DNA of 64,000 nucleotides. It comes from Streptomyces sp. MST-110588 (GTDB lineage Bacteria > Actinomycetota > Actinomycetes > Streptomycetales > Streptomycetaceae). Of this stretch, positions 37,646 through 45,694 are shown in pieces (the first letter of the stretch is position 1; the number at the start of each line of letters is the position of its first letter). The translations under genes and the position numbers were made by a program. The stretch is taken from assembly GCF_022695595.1 (NCBI RefSeq), contig NZ_CP074380.1, forward strand, positions 5,320,001-5,384,000, written 5' to 3'. Below the pieces are notes generated by a model. That model did no database searches, had not been told where the DNA came from, and saw nothing but the letters and a program-made list of their open reading frames with translations.

Positions 37646-38545
37646 TCAGCCCGTACGGAAGGGGTCGGCCCCACCGGGTCCGCCCGTTCCATCGGTCCTG
37701 CCACACGGAGCGGACCTGCTGGTCCCGCCCGCCCCGCCTGTCGTCAGGAGTTGCCAGAGGTGGGCCAGGCCCGGGGCCAGCAGGGCCGGGAGGTCCGTGG
37801 CGTGCGGATACCAGCGTTTCTCGTACTCCCAGCAGAGCCAGCCGTCCCATCCCGCCTCCCGCAGCGGCGCCAGGCACTCCTCCAGCGGCAGCGTGCCGGC
37901 GCCGAGTGGCAGGGGAGTGGTGTCCTGCGCCGAGGCCACGTCCTTGACCTGGACGTATCCGAGGTACGGGGCGAGCGCCGCATATGTGTCGGCCGGGGCC
38001 TCGCCGGCCCGCCACGGGTGCAGCACGTCCCACAGCGCGCCGATGTTCTTGTGGCCCACGGCGCCCAGGACGCGGGTGGCGTCCGCGCCCGTGGGATGCG
38101 AGTCATGGGTTTCCAGGAGGACGCGTACGCCCCGTTCCGCGGCGTACGGCGCCACGGCGGCCAGGTGCCTGGCGGCGTCCGCGTCCGCCTCGGCCGCCGG
38201 GCGGTCGCCGCCCCCGGGGAAGACCCGTACGTACGGAGCCTCCAGCTCGGCGGCGAGCAGCACCAGATCGGTCAGCTCCGCCGCCAGTTCCTCCTCCCCC
38301 CGCTCGTCACGGGCCTCGGCGACCCGCGCGTAGCCGGCGACGGCCAGGATCTCCACCCCCGCCCGCGCGAACTCCGCACGCACATCGGCCCGTTGCCGCG
38401 CATCGATGCGCGGGCTGACCGGTTCCTCGGGGTGGGCGCGCAGCTCCACCCCGGCGAAGCCGGCGCGGGCCGCCAGCCGGGCCACCTCCCCCGGCGGCAT
38501 TCCGGGTACTCCGAGGGTCGAAAAAGCACACCGCACATCGCTCAT
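37646..38545 (-). CDS. Sugar phosphate isomerase/epimerase (xylose isomerase-like TIM barrel)
   Basis: ATG 38545 gives 299 residues and begins four bases after the stop of the MarR-GNAT gene, so the two form an operon. The AP-endonuclease-2-type barrel shows GFAGVELRAHPEEP, YVRVFPGGGDRP, VRVLLETHDSHPTGADATRV, IGALWDVLHPW and YVQVKDVASAQD, with the Glu/Asp/His ligands of a divalent metal site. Such enzymes interconvert or epimerise keto-sugars and inosose-type rings. The last 30 residues are Gly/Thr-rich and probably disordered. Substrate unknown. Confidence 0.87.
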   Translation of the reverse strand: MSDVRCAFSTLGVPGMPPGEVARLAARAGFAGVELRAHPEEPVSPRIDARQRADVRAEFARAGVEILAVAGYARVAEARDERGEEELAAELTDLVLLAAELEAPYVRVFPGGGDRPAAEADADAARHLAAVAPYAAERGVRVLLETHDSHPTGADATRVLGAVGHKNIGALWDVLHPWRAGEAPADTYAALAPYLGYVQVKDVASAQDTTPLPLGAGTLPLEECLAPLREAGWDGWLCWEYEKRWYPHATDLPALLAPGLAHLWQLLTTGGAGGTSRSAPCGRTDGTGGPGGADPFRTG

Positions 38546-38549
38546 GACA

Positions 38550-39482
38550 TCACAGCACCAGACGCCAGTCCTGTCCGACAAGTTTCCGGCCGAAACTGTG
38601 GTGCGGCTCCTCAGCCGTCAGTTCGAAACCGGCACGCTCATAGAGCACACGGGCTGCATGCAGGACGGAGTTCGTCCACAGCACCATCTCGCGGTACCCG
38701 GCCGTTCGGGCGAAATCGACACACGCGGCCACCAGCTCGCCCCCGATGCCGCGCCCGCGCGCGCCGGGTTCGACCAGGAGCAGCCGCAGCCGGGCGGTAT
38801 GGGGCGGCTCCTGGTCGTCGGCCGTCTCCCGTACGCACATGACCGCGCCGACCCGTTCGCCGTCCAGCTCGGCTATCCACGTCCGGTCCCACTGCGGGTG
38901 GTAATGGCGCACGTACCCCGCGACGATCTCCGCGACCAGGGCTTCGTAGGAGAGGTCGAAGCCGTACTCCTCGGCGTAGAGCGCGGCGTTGCGCTGCACC
39001 ATCCAGCCGAGGTCGCCGGGCTCGGGTGAGCGCAGCCGCAGTTTCGCCTCGGCCTGCCCCGCGCCGTCCCCGAGCAGCTTCCGTATGGTTTCCATCGACG
39101 CGACCAGGCGCGGCCGGTCCGGTGCCGGAACCCGGTCCAAGAGCGTGCCCGCCGACTCGCGTGAGCGCTCCTCCAGCAGGTCCGCGGCCTGTCTGCCGCG
39201 CTCGGTGAGCATGACGCACCGGCGCCGGCTGTCCTTGTCCGAGCGGCTACGAGTGATCAGCTCGCGCTCCTCGAACTTCGTCAGGAGGCGGCTGAGGTAA
39301 CCCGCGTCCAGGGACAGCGAGACCCGGAGATCGGCGGCGTCCACCCGCCGGCTGTGGGCGAGTTCGTAGAGCAGCCGTGCCTCGGTGAGGGTGTACGGGG
39401 TGTAGAGGTGGCGGCCGTAATCGAGTGCGCCGATGAGGTTGGTGTAGAAGCGGTTGAACCTGCGGATTTCCTGGACGGCCAT
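38550..39482 (-). CDS. MarR-GNAT fusion: regulator with acetyltransferase domain
   Basis: The product has 310 residues. Residues 1-145 form a MarR winged helix (TLTEARLLYELAHSRRVDAA, LSLDAGYLSRLLTKFEEREL, then SDKDSRRRCVMLTERGR wing). Residues 150-305 form a GNAT acetyltransferase with the acetyl-CoA loop LLVEPGARGRGIGGELV and a C-terminal LYERAGFELTAEEPHHSFG. This fusion is a known actinobacterial architecture whose acetyl substrate is mostly undefined. Two TTGAC palindromes lie right upstream, so autoregulation is probable. The next gene, an isomerase, is separated by four bases. Confidence 0.92.
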   Translation of the reverse strand: MAVQEIRRFNRFYTNLIGALDYGRHLYTPYTLTEARLLYELAHSRRVDAADLRVSLSLDAGYLSRLLTKFEERELITRSRSDKDSRRRCVMLTERGRQAADLLEERSRESAGTLLDRVPAPDRPRLVASMETIRKLLGDGAGQAEAKLRLRSPEPGDLGWMVQRNAALYAEEYGFDLSYEALVAEIVAGYVRHYHPQWDRTWIAELDGERVGAVMCVRETADDQEPPHTARLRLLLVEPGARGRGIGGELVAACVDFARTAGYREMVLWTNSVLHAARVLYERAGFELTAEEPHHSFGRKLVGQDWRLVL

Positions 39483-39500
39483 CGCCTGTTCCGCCTAACG

Positions 39501-39541
39501 TTGACTGAGTCAAGCTTAGCGAGATGCTTGACTCGGTCAAG
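39501..39541. promoter_or_regulatory. Double MarR-type operator
   Basis: TTGACT-G-AGTCAA (39501-39513) and CTTGAC-TCG-GTCAAG (39527-39541) are two near-perfect palindromes whose centres are 27 bases apart, ending 18 bases before the MarR-GNAT start. TTGAC/GTCAA dyads are the usual MarR target, so this is most likely its own operator. Confidence 0.8.
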
Positions 39542-39754
39542 GGTGAAAAAGTCTGGCGCGGGTTGACGTCCTCGCTTGACGTCGCCGCCTGACGTCGATT
39601 CGCCATCACTCGACGCCGGGTGCCGACGCGCGCTCGCGCCTCTTGGCGGCCCGGCACGGCGCGAGCTAGCTTCGCCGGGAGCCGCAACGCTTGCTCCGTA
39701 AGCCGCAACGCGAGCTCCGTACATACGCGCTCTCTACGCGGGAGGCCCCGGGCA

Positions 39755-40906
39755 GTGTCGAGCCAGACCGTACGCATCGCCATGAACGGCGTGACCGGGC
39801 GCATGGGGCACCGCCAGCACCTGGTCCGTTCGATCCTCGCCCTGCGCGGACAGGGCGGGCTGGACCTCGGCGACGGCACGGTGGCGCGGCCCGAACCCGT
39901 CCTCGTCGGCCGCTCCGGGGCCAGGCTCCGGGCGCTGGCCGAACGGTACGGGGTGGACCACTGGACCACCGACCTGGACGCGGTCCTCGGTGACGACAGC
40001 GTGGACATCTACTTCGACGCCCAGGTGACCGCCGCCCGCGAGAGCGCCGTACGCCGGGCGATCGCCGCGGGGAAGCACGTCTACTGCGAGAAACCCACCG
40101 CCGCCGGCCTGGAAGGCGCCCTCGCGCTGGCCCGGCTGGCGCGGGAGGCCGGCGTCAAGAACGGCGTCGTCCAGGACAAGCTCTTCCTGCCCGGGCTGCG
40201 CAAGCTCAAGCGGCTGGCCGACGACGGCTTCTTCGGGCGCGTCCTGTCCGTACGGGGGGAGTTCGGCTACTGGGTGTTCGAAGGAGACCGGCAGCAGGCG
40301 CAGCGCCCCTCGTGGAACTACCGCGCCGAGGACGGCGGTGGCATCGCCATGGACATGTTCCCGCACTGGGAGTACGTCCTGCGCGAGCTGTTCGGCCCCG
40401 TACGGACCGTGCAGGCGCATGTCACCACGCACCTTCCCCGTCGCTGGGACGAGCACGGAACGCCGTACGACGCCACGGCGGACGACGCGGCCTACGGGAT
40501 CTTCCAACTGGACGGCGGGATCGTGGCACAGATCAACTCCTCCTGGACGGTGCGGGTGCACCGAGAGGAGCTGCTGGAGTTCCAGGTCGACGGTACGGAA
40601 GGCTCGGCCGTCGCCGGGCTGCGCCACTGCCGCGTCCAGCACCGCGGCACCACCCCCAGGCCCGTATGGGACCCGGATGTCCCAGCGGATGGGCGCTTTT
40701 GCGAGCAGTGGCAGGAGGTGCCCGACAACGAGACGTTCGGCAATGCCTTCAAGGTCCAGTGGGAGCTGTTCCTGCGCCACGTTCTGCGGGACGCGCCCTG
40801 GCGCTGGGACCTGCTGGCCGGCGCGCGCGGCGTCCAGCTCGCCGAACTGGGCCTGGAGTCCTCGGCCCGGGGCTGCCGGCTGGACGTACCGGAGCCGGTG
40901 CTGTGA
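39755..40906 (+). CDS. Gfo/Idh/MocA family oxidoreductase, first gene of a three-gene catabolic operon
   Basis: GTG 39755 follows GGGAGG and gives 383 residues. The N-terminal Rossmann fold (VRIAMNGVTGRMGHRQHLV) has an unusual NGVTGRMG loop in place of GxGxxG, as in a branch of this family. CEKPTAAGLEGAL is the standard EKP catalytic motif. The C-terminal sandwich includes DGGGIAMDMFPHWEYVLREL. Its stop overlaps the next gene's start (GTGA). Partners are a DUF993 aldolase-like protein and an isomerase, so it probably oxidises a sugar or cyclitol with NAD(P). A GCAA-CGC-TTGC dyad at 39684-39694 may be an operator. Confidence 0.87.
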   Translation: MSSQTVRIAMNGVTGRMGHRQHLVRSILALRGQGGLDLGDGTVARPEPVLVGRSGARLRALAERYGVDHWTTDLDAVLGDDSVDIYFDAQVTAARESAVRRAIAAGKHVYCEKPTAAGLEGALALARLAREAGVKNGVVQDKLFLPGLRKLKRLADDGFFGRVLSVRGEFGYWVFEGDRQQAQRPSWNYRAEDGGGIAMDMFPHWEYVLRELFGPVRTVQAHVTTHLPRRWDEHGTPYDATADDAAYGIFQLDGGIVAQINSSWTVRVHREELLEFQVDGTEGSAVAGLRHCRVQHRGTTPRPVWDPDVPADGRFCEQWQEVPDNETFGNAFKVQWELFLRHVLRDAPWRWDLLAGARGVQLAELGLESSARGCRLDVPEPVL

Positions 40907-42155
40907 CCGCGCCGAACGGCTATGGAAACGGCCACGGCCATGGAAACGGCCACGGCCACAGCCATGGAAACGGCCAGGGCTATGGAAACGGCCACGGCCG
41001 AGGCGACGAGAGCGGCCACGGCCACACATACGGTCACGTACGCCCCGGTGCCGGCCCCGAGGGCGCAGAGAAACCCTCCGGCCCTTCCCGTACCTTCTTC
41101 GCCGCGGCCCACGTCGTGGCCGACCCGCTCGCCGACACCACCCCGAGGGCCCGGCGGCCGTCGACTGGGATGCCACCCTCGCCTTCCGCCGCCACTTGTG
41201 GTCGCACGGCCTGGGCGTGGCCGAGGCCATGGACACCGCGCAGCGCGGCACGGGCCTGGACTGGCCGGCCGCGGCGGAGCTGATCCGCCGGTCCGCCGCC
41301 GAGGCCCGGACGGCCGGCGGGCGCCTGGCCTGCGGGGTGGGTACGGACCAACTCCCCGCCCCCGGAGTCCCCTTGAAGCTCGCCGACGTCCGTGATGCCT
41401 ATGAGGAACAGCTCGCCCTCGTGGAGGACTCCGGCGCGCAGGCGGTCCTCATGGCCTCCCGGCAGCTCGCCGCGACCGCCACCGGCCCGGAGGACTACCA
41501 GGAGGTCTACGGCCATCTGCTGCGGCAGGCCGCCCGCCCGGTCATCCTGCACTGGCTCGGTCCCATGTTCGACCCGGCCCTGAACGGCTATTGGGGCAGT
41601 ACGGATCCGGACGAGGCCACCGGGACACTGCTGCGCATCATCACCGGCCACCGCGCCAAGGTGGACGGGGTGAAGATCTCCCTCCTCGACGCCGGGCGCG
41701 AGATCCGGCTCCGCCGCCGCCTCCCTGAAGGCGTGCGCTGCTACACGGGTGACGACCTCCACTACCCCGAGCTGATCGCGGGCGACGCCCACGGCTTCAG
41801 CCACGCGCTGCTGGGCGTCTTCGACCCGCTCGCACCCCTGGCGGCCGAGGCCGTACGCCGCCTGGACGCCGGGGACCCGGCCGGCTTCCACCAGGTGCTG
41901 GACCCGACCGTGGCGCTCGCCCGGCACCTCTTCCGGGCGCCGACCCGCTACTACAAGACCGGCGTGGTCCTCCTGGCGTGGCTCGCCGGTCACCAGTCGC
42001 ACTTCACCATGGTCGGCGGCCTCCAGTCGGCGCGTTCCCTGCCCCACCTGAGGAGGGCGTACGAACTCGCCGCCGGGCTCGGCCTGTTCCCCGACCCCGA
42101 CCTCGCCCGAGCCCGTATGGGAAAGCTGCTCGCGGTGTACGGAGCCGGGGCATGA
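40903..42155 (+). CDS. DUF993 / dihydrodipicolinate synthase-like protein (apparent frameshift)
   Basis: GTG 40903 overlaps the stop of the preceding gene. The first frame encodes a Gly/Asn/His-rich leader (GNGHGHGNGHGHSHGNGQ) and then FFAAAHVVADPLADTTP. The body continues one frame away from about 41144, as EGPAAVDWDATLAFRRHLW; one more C in the four-C run at 41141-41144 joins the two. The body matches DUF993, annotated as dihydrodipicolinate-synthase-like class I aldolases (VILHWLGPMFDPALNG, KVDGVKISLLDAG with the expected Schiff-base Lys region, then HQSHFTMVGGLQSA). Total length is about 417 residues. It sits between a dehydrogenase and an isomerase, so an aldolase or lyase step in carbohydrate breakdown is inferred. 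Confidence 0.78.
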
Positions 42156-43012
42156 CCGGTACGTACGCGCGTGAGGCAGCCCTGGCCCGCCTGAGCGTCA
42201 ATCAGCAGACCGTCCGCCAGTGGACGCTGCCGGAACTGGTCACGGGCTGCGCGAAGGCGGGCGTGCGCGGCGTGGGACTGTGGCGCGGGCCGGTCCAGGA
42301 GTACGGTACGGCCGCCGCCGCCCGGCTCGTACGCGACGCCGGACTGAGCGTCACCAGCCTGTGCCGGGGCGGCTTCCTGACCGCCGCCGACCCGGCGGGG
42401 CGGGCCGCGGCGCTGGAGAACAACCGGGCCGCCGTCGACGAGGCGGCGGCCCTGGGCACCGGCACGCTGGTCCTGGTCTGCGGGGGCCTGCCGCCCGGGG
42501 AGAAGGACCTGCGCGGAGCGCGCGAACGGGTCGCGGACGCGCTGGCCGAGCTGGTTCCCTACGCCGCCGAGCGGGGCGTGCGGCCCGCGATCGAACCGCT
42601 GCACCCCATGTACGCGGCGGACCGCTGTGTGGTCTCCACCCTCGCCCAGGCCCTGGACCTCGCCGAGCGGTTCCCCGCCGACCGTATGGGTGTGGTGGTG
42701 GACACCTATCACCTGTGGTGGGACGACTCGGTCGCCGCCCAGATCGCCCGCGCGGGGGCGACGGGCCGGATCGCGGCCTTCCAGCTCGCGGATTGGGTCA
42801 CCCCGCTGCCCGAAGGGGTTCTGCTGGGGCGTGGCCAGCTCGGGGACGGGTCGGTGGACCTGCGCTGGTTCCGGGAGCGAACCGACGCGGCCGGTTACAC
42901 CGGTCCCATTGAGGTGGAGATCTTCAACCCGGCACTGTGGGAACGGGACGGAACCGACGTTCTGGAGGAAACCATCGAGCGGTTCGCCGCCCACGTCCTG
43001 CACAACAGGTAA
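42152..43012 (+). CDS. Sugar phosphate isomerase/epimerase, third gene of the operon
   Basis: ATG 42152 overlaps the preceding stop as ATGA, giving 286 residues. The TIM barrel of the xylose-isomerase-like family is clear: LSVNQQTVRQWTLPELVTGC, GVRPAIEPLHPMY with a metal-ligand Glu, MGVVVDTYHLWWDD, AAFQLADWVTPLPEG and GPIEVEIFNPALW. Such proteins epimerise or isomerise keto-sugars using a divalent metal. Together with the Gfo/Idh and DUF993 genes it should act on one small carbohydrate or cyclitol. A strong terminator follows at 43131. Confidence 0.9.
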   Translation: MTGTYAREAALARLSVNQQTVRQWTLPELVTGCAKAGVRGVGLWRGPVQEYGTAAAARLVRDAGLSVTSLCRGGFLTAADPAGRAAALENNRAAVDEAAALGTGTLVLVCGGLPPGEKDLRGARERVADALAELVPYAAERGVRPAIEPLHPMYAADRCVVSTLAQALDLAERFPADRMGVVVDTYHLWWDDSVAAQIARAGATGRIAAFQLADWVTPLPEGVLLGRGQLGDGSVDLRWFRERTDAAGYTGPIEVEIFNPALWERDGTDVLEETIERFAAHVLHNR

Positions 43013-43130
43013 CGAAGAAATAACTCACCGAATTGCTGCAACCGTTCTCCGCCCGGAGGGGTCGTATATGTCATCAGGCCCCAAGGGGGAGGAATCCGGG
43101 GGATTCGGGGGGGCTGATTTGGAGGGGGAC

Positions 43131-43162
43131 CGAGGGGCCCGGTCGATGGACCGGGCCCCTCG
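43131..43162 (+). terminator. Strong intrinsic hairpin after the three-gene operon
   Basis: CGAGGGGCCCGGTC (43131-43144) and GACCGGGCCCCTCG (43149-43162) form a perfect fourteen-base stem with the loop GATG. It separates the catabolic operon from recD2. Confidence 0.88.
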
Positions 43163-43272
43163 CAGCTTTCCCGGGCCGCCCGGCCCGGCTCCGTCCGCAG
43201 TTGTCCACAGCCCGGTTTCCCGCCTGTCCACAGCCCCGGCGCGATGTCGGACCCTGGCGGTACCGTCGGCTC

Positions 43273-45483
43273 ATGTTCACACCAGCCGTGGTCGAAGGGG
43301 TTCTGGAGCGGATCACCTATGCCAATGAGGAGAGCGGCTACACGGTCGCCCGGGTGGACACCGGCCGTGGCGCGGGCGAACTCCTCACGGTCGTGGGATC
43401 GCTGCTCGGCGCGCAGCCGGGGGAGTCGCTGCGCATGGAGGGCCGCTGGGGCTCCCATCCCCAGTACGGGCGGCAGTTCACGGTCGAGAACTACACCACG
43501 GTCCTGCCCGCCACCATCCAGGGCATCCGCCGCTATCTCGGGTCCGGCCTGATCAAGGGCATCGGCCCGAGGATCGCCGACCGCATCACCGAACACTTCG
43601 GCACGGACACCCTGGACATCATCGAGCAGCAGCCGGAGCGCCTGATCGAGGTACCCGGCCTCGGCCCCAAGCGTACGAAGATGATCGGCGCGGCCTGGGA
43701 GGAGCAGAAGGCCATCAAGGAGGTCATGGTCTTCCTCCAGGGCGTCGGGGTCTCGACCTCCATCGCGGTACGCATCTACAAGAAGTACGGCGACGCCTCG
43801 ATCTCCGTCGTGAAGAACCAGCCCTACCGGCTGGCCGCCGACGTGTGGGGCATCGGCTTCCTGACCGCCGACCGCATCGCCCAGGCCGTCGGCATCCCGC
43901 ACGACAGCCCCGACCGCGCCAAGGCGGGCCTGCAGTACGCCCTGTCGCAGTCCACCGACCAGGGCCACTGCTTCCTGCCGCAGGAGCAGTTGATCTCCGA
44001 CGCCGTCAAGCTGCTCCAGGTCGACACCGGCCTGGTCATCGACTGCCTGGCCGAGCTGGCGGAGGATCCGGAAGGGGTGGTCCGCGAGACCGTTCCGGCG
44101 GCGGACGGCGGCGACCCGGTCACCGCCGTGTATCTGGTCCCCTTCCACCGTGCCGAGCTGTCCCTGGCGAGCCAGCTCAAGCGGCTGCTGCGGACGGACG
44201 AGGACCGGCTGCCCTCCTTCCGGTCGGTCGCCTGGGACAAGGCGCTGGCGTGGCTGGCGGACCGTACGGGCGCCGAGCTGGCCCCCGAACAGCAGGCGGC
44301 GGTGAAGCTGGCGCTCACCGAGAAGGTCGCGGTGCTCACCGGCGGGCCGGGCTGCGGCAAGTCCTTCACCGTGCGCTCCGTGGTGGAGCTGGCCCGCGCC
44401 AAGAAGGCGAAGGTGGTGCTCGCCGCGCCCACGGGCCGGGCCGCCAAGCGCCTCTCGGAGCTGACCGGGGCCGAGGCGTCCACCGTCCACCGGCTGCTGG
44501 AGCTCAAGCCGGGCGGCGACGCGGCTTACGACAAGGACCGGCCGCTGGACGCCGACCTGGTGGTGGTCGACGAGGCGTCCATGCTGGACCTGCTGCTCGC
44601 CAACAAGCTCGTCAAGGCCGTGCCGCCCGGCGCCCACCTCCTGCTGGTGGGGGACGTGGACCAGCTCCCCTCCGTGGGAGCCGGCGAGGTGCTGCGCGAC
44701 CTGCTCGCGCCGGGCGGCCCGGTCCCCGCCGTACGGCTGACCCGGATCTTCCGGCAGGCCCAGCAGTCCGGGGTCGTCACCAACGCCCACCGCATCAACT
44801 CAGGTGTGCCGCCGATCACTTCCGGGCTGCCGGACTTCTTCCTCTTCCCCGAGGAGGACACCGAGGAGGCCGGGCGGCTCACGGTGGACGTGGCCGCCCG
44901 CCGTATCCCGGCGAGGTTCGGCCTGGACCCGCGCCGTGACGTCCAGGTGCTGGCGCCCATGCACCGCGGCCCGGCCGGCGCGGGCACGCTGAACGGGCTG
45001 CTCCAGGAGGCCGTCACCCCGCCCCGCCCCGGCCTGGCCGAGCGCCGCTTCGGCGGCCGGGTCTTCCGTGTCGGCGACAAGGTCACCCAGATCCGCAACA
45101 ACTACGAGAAGGGCCGCAACGGCGTCTTCAACGGCACGGTCGGGGTGGTCACCGCCCTCGACCCGGACGAGCAGCGGCTGACGGTGCTCACGGACGAGGA
45201 CGAGGAGGTTCCGTACGACTTCGACGAGCTGGACGAGCTGGCGCACGCCTACGCCGTGACCATCCACAGGTCCCAGGGCAGCGAGTATCCGGCCGTGGTG
45301 ATTCCGGTCACCACCGGCGCCTGGATGATGTTGCAGCGCAATCTGCTTTATACGGCTGTTACCCGGGCAAAACGACTGGTGGTGCTGGTCGGCTCCCGCA
45401 AAGCCCTGGGCCAGGCTGTACGCACCGTGTCCGCCGGGCGGCGGTGCACCGCACTCGATCACCGGCTGGGGGGTGCGATGTGA
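43273..45483 (+). CDS. recD2: RecD2-type ATP-dependent DNA helicase
   Basis: ATG 43273 is taken as the start because the conserved RecD2 N-terminus (VVEGVLERITYANEESGYTV) begins there; the product has 736 residues. An OB-like N-domain and helix-hairpin-helix region (LIKGIGPRIADRI, LIEVPGLGPKRTKMI) precede two RecA-like helicase domains with Walker A GGPGCGKS (357-364), DEAS at 433, GDVDQLPSVGAGEVLRDL, LTRIFRQA and a UvrD_C_2 ending (AYAVTIHRSQGSEYPAVVIP). RecD2 proteins unwind DNA 5' to 3' independently of RecBC. It precedes citrate synthase, an arrangement I recall from other Streptomyces chromosomes. Confidence 0.93.
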   Translation: MFTPAVVEGVLERITYANEESGYTVARVDTGRGAGELLTVVGSLLGAQPGESLRMEGRWGSHPQYGRQFTVENYTTVLPATIQGIRRYLGSGLIKGIGPRIADRITEHFGTDTLDIIEQQPERLIEVPGLGPKRTKMIGAAWEEQKAIKEVMVFLQGVGVSTSIAVRIYKKYGDASISVVKNQPYRLAADVWGIGFLTADRIAQAVGIPHDSPDRAKAGLQYALSQSTDQGHCFLPQEQLISDAVKLLQVDTGLVIDCLAELAEDPEGVVRETVPAADGGDPVTAVYLVPFHRAELSLASQLKRLLRTDEDRLPSFRSVAWDKALAWLADRTGAELAPEQQAAVKLALTEKVAVLTGGPGCGKSFTVRSVVELARAKKAKVVLAAPTGRAAKRLSELTGAEASTVHRLLELKPGGDAAYDKDRPLDADLVVVDEASMLDLLLANKLVKAVPPGAHLLLVGDVDQLPSVGAGEVLRDLLAPGGPVPAVRLTRIFRQAQQSGVVTNAHRINSGVPPITSGLPDFFLFPEEDTEEAGRLTVDVAARRIPARFGLDPRRDVQVLAPMHRGPAGAGTLNGLLQEAVTPPRPGLAERRFGGRVFRVGDKVTQIRNNYEKGRNGVFNGTVGVVTALDPDEQRLTVLTDEDEEVPYDFDELDELAHAYAVTIHRSQGSEYPAVVIPVTTGAWMMLQRNLLYTAVTRAKRLVVLVGSRKALGQAVRTVSAGRRCTALDHRLGGAM

Positions 45484-45568
45484 TGTGCGGGGGAACCTGC
45501 GATGTGATGTCAGCCCTTCGTGTCAGCACTTCCCCAATCGGGGCGAAGGGGAGCAGGATGGGCACTTC

Positions 45569-45601
45569 GGCGGCACTGAGTGCCGCCATAGGGCCCTATG
45601 G
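45569..45601. promoter_or_regulatory. Two adjacent perfect palindromes upstream of citA
   Basis: GGCGGCACT-G-AGTGCCGCC (45569-45587) and CCATAGGG-CCCTATGG (45586-45601) abut and share two bases, about 95 bases before the citA start and 85 after recD2. They could be a recD2 terminator, a citA leader structure or a paired regulator site. Confidence 0.6.
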
Positions 45602-45694
45602 CCGACCCCGAGTGCACACGCAAGGGCCAAATGGGGGAAGGTATAGGCAGTCAGGGCACCTCGAAGAAGAGGCACAACGTCGGTGAGGGATGAC

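Noticed and set aside
37483..37704. Collagen-like minus-strand ORF (Gly/Glu triplets)
   Set aside because: It is the reverse of the polypyrimidine tract, overlaps the isomerase end in another frame and has no start signal.
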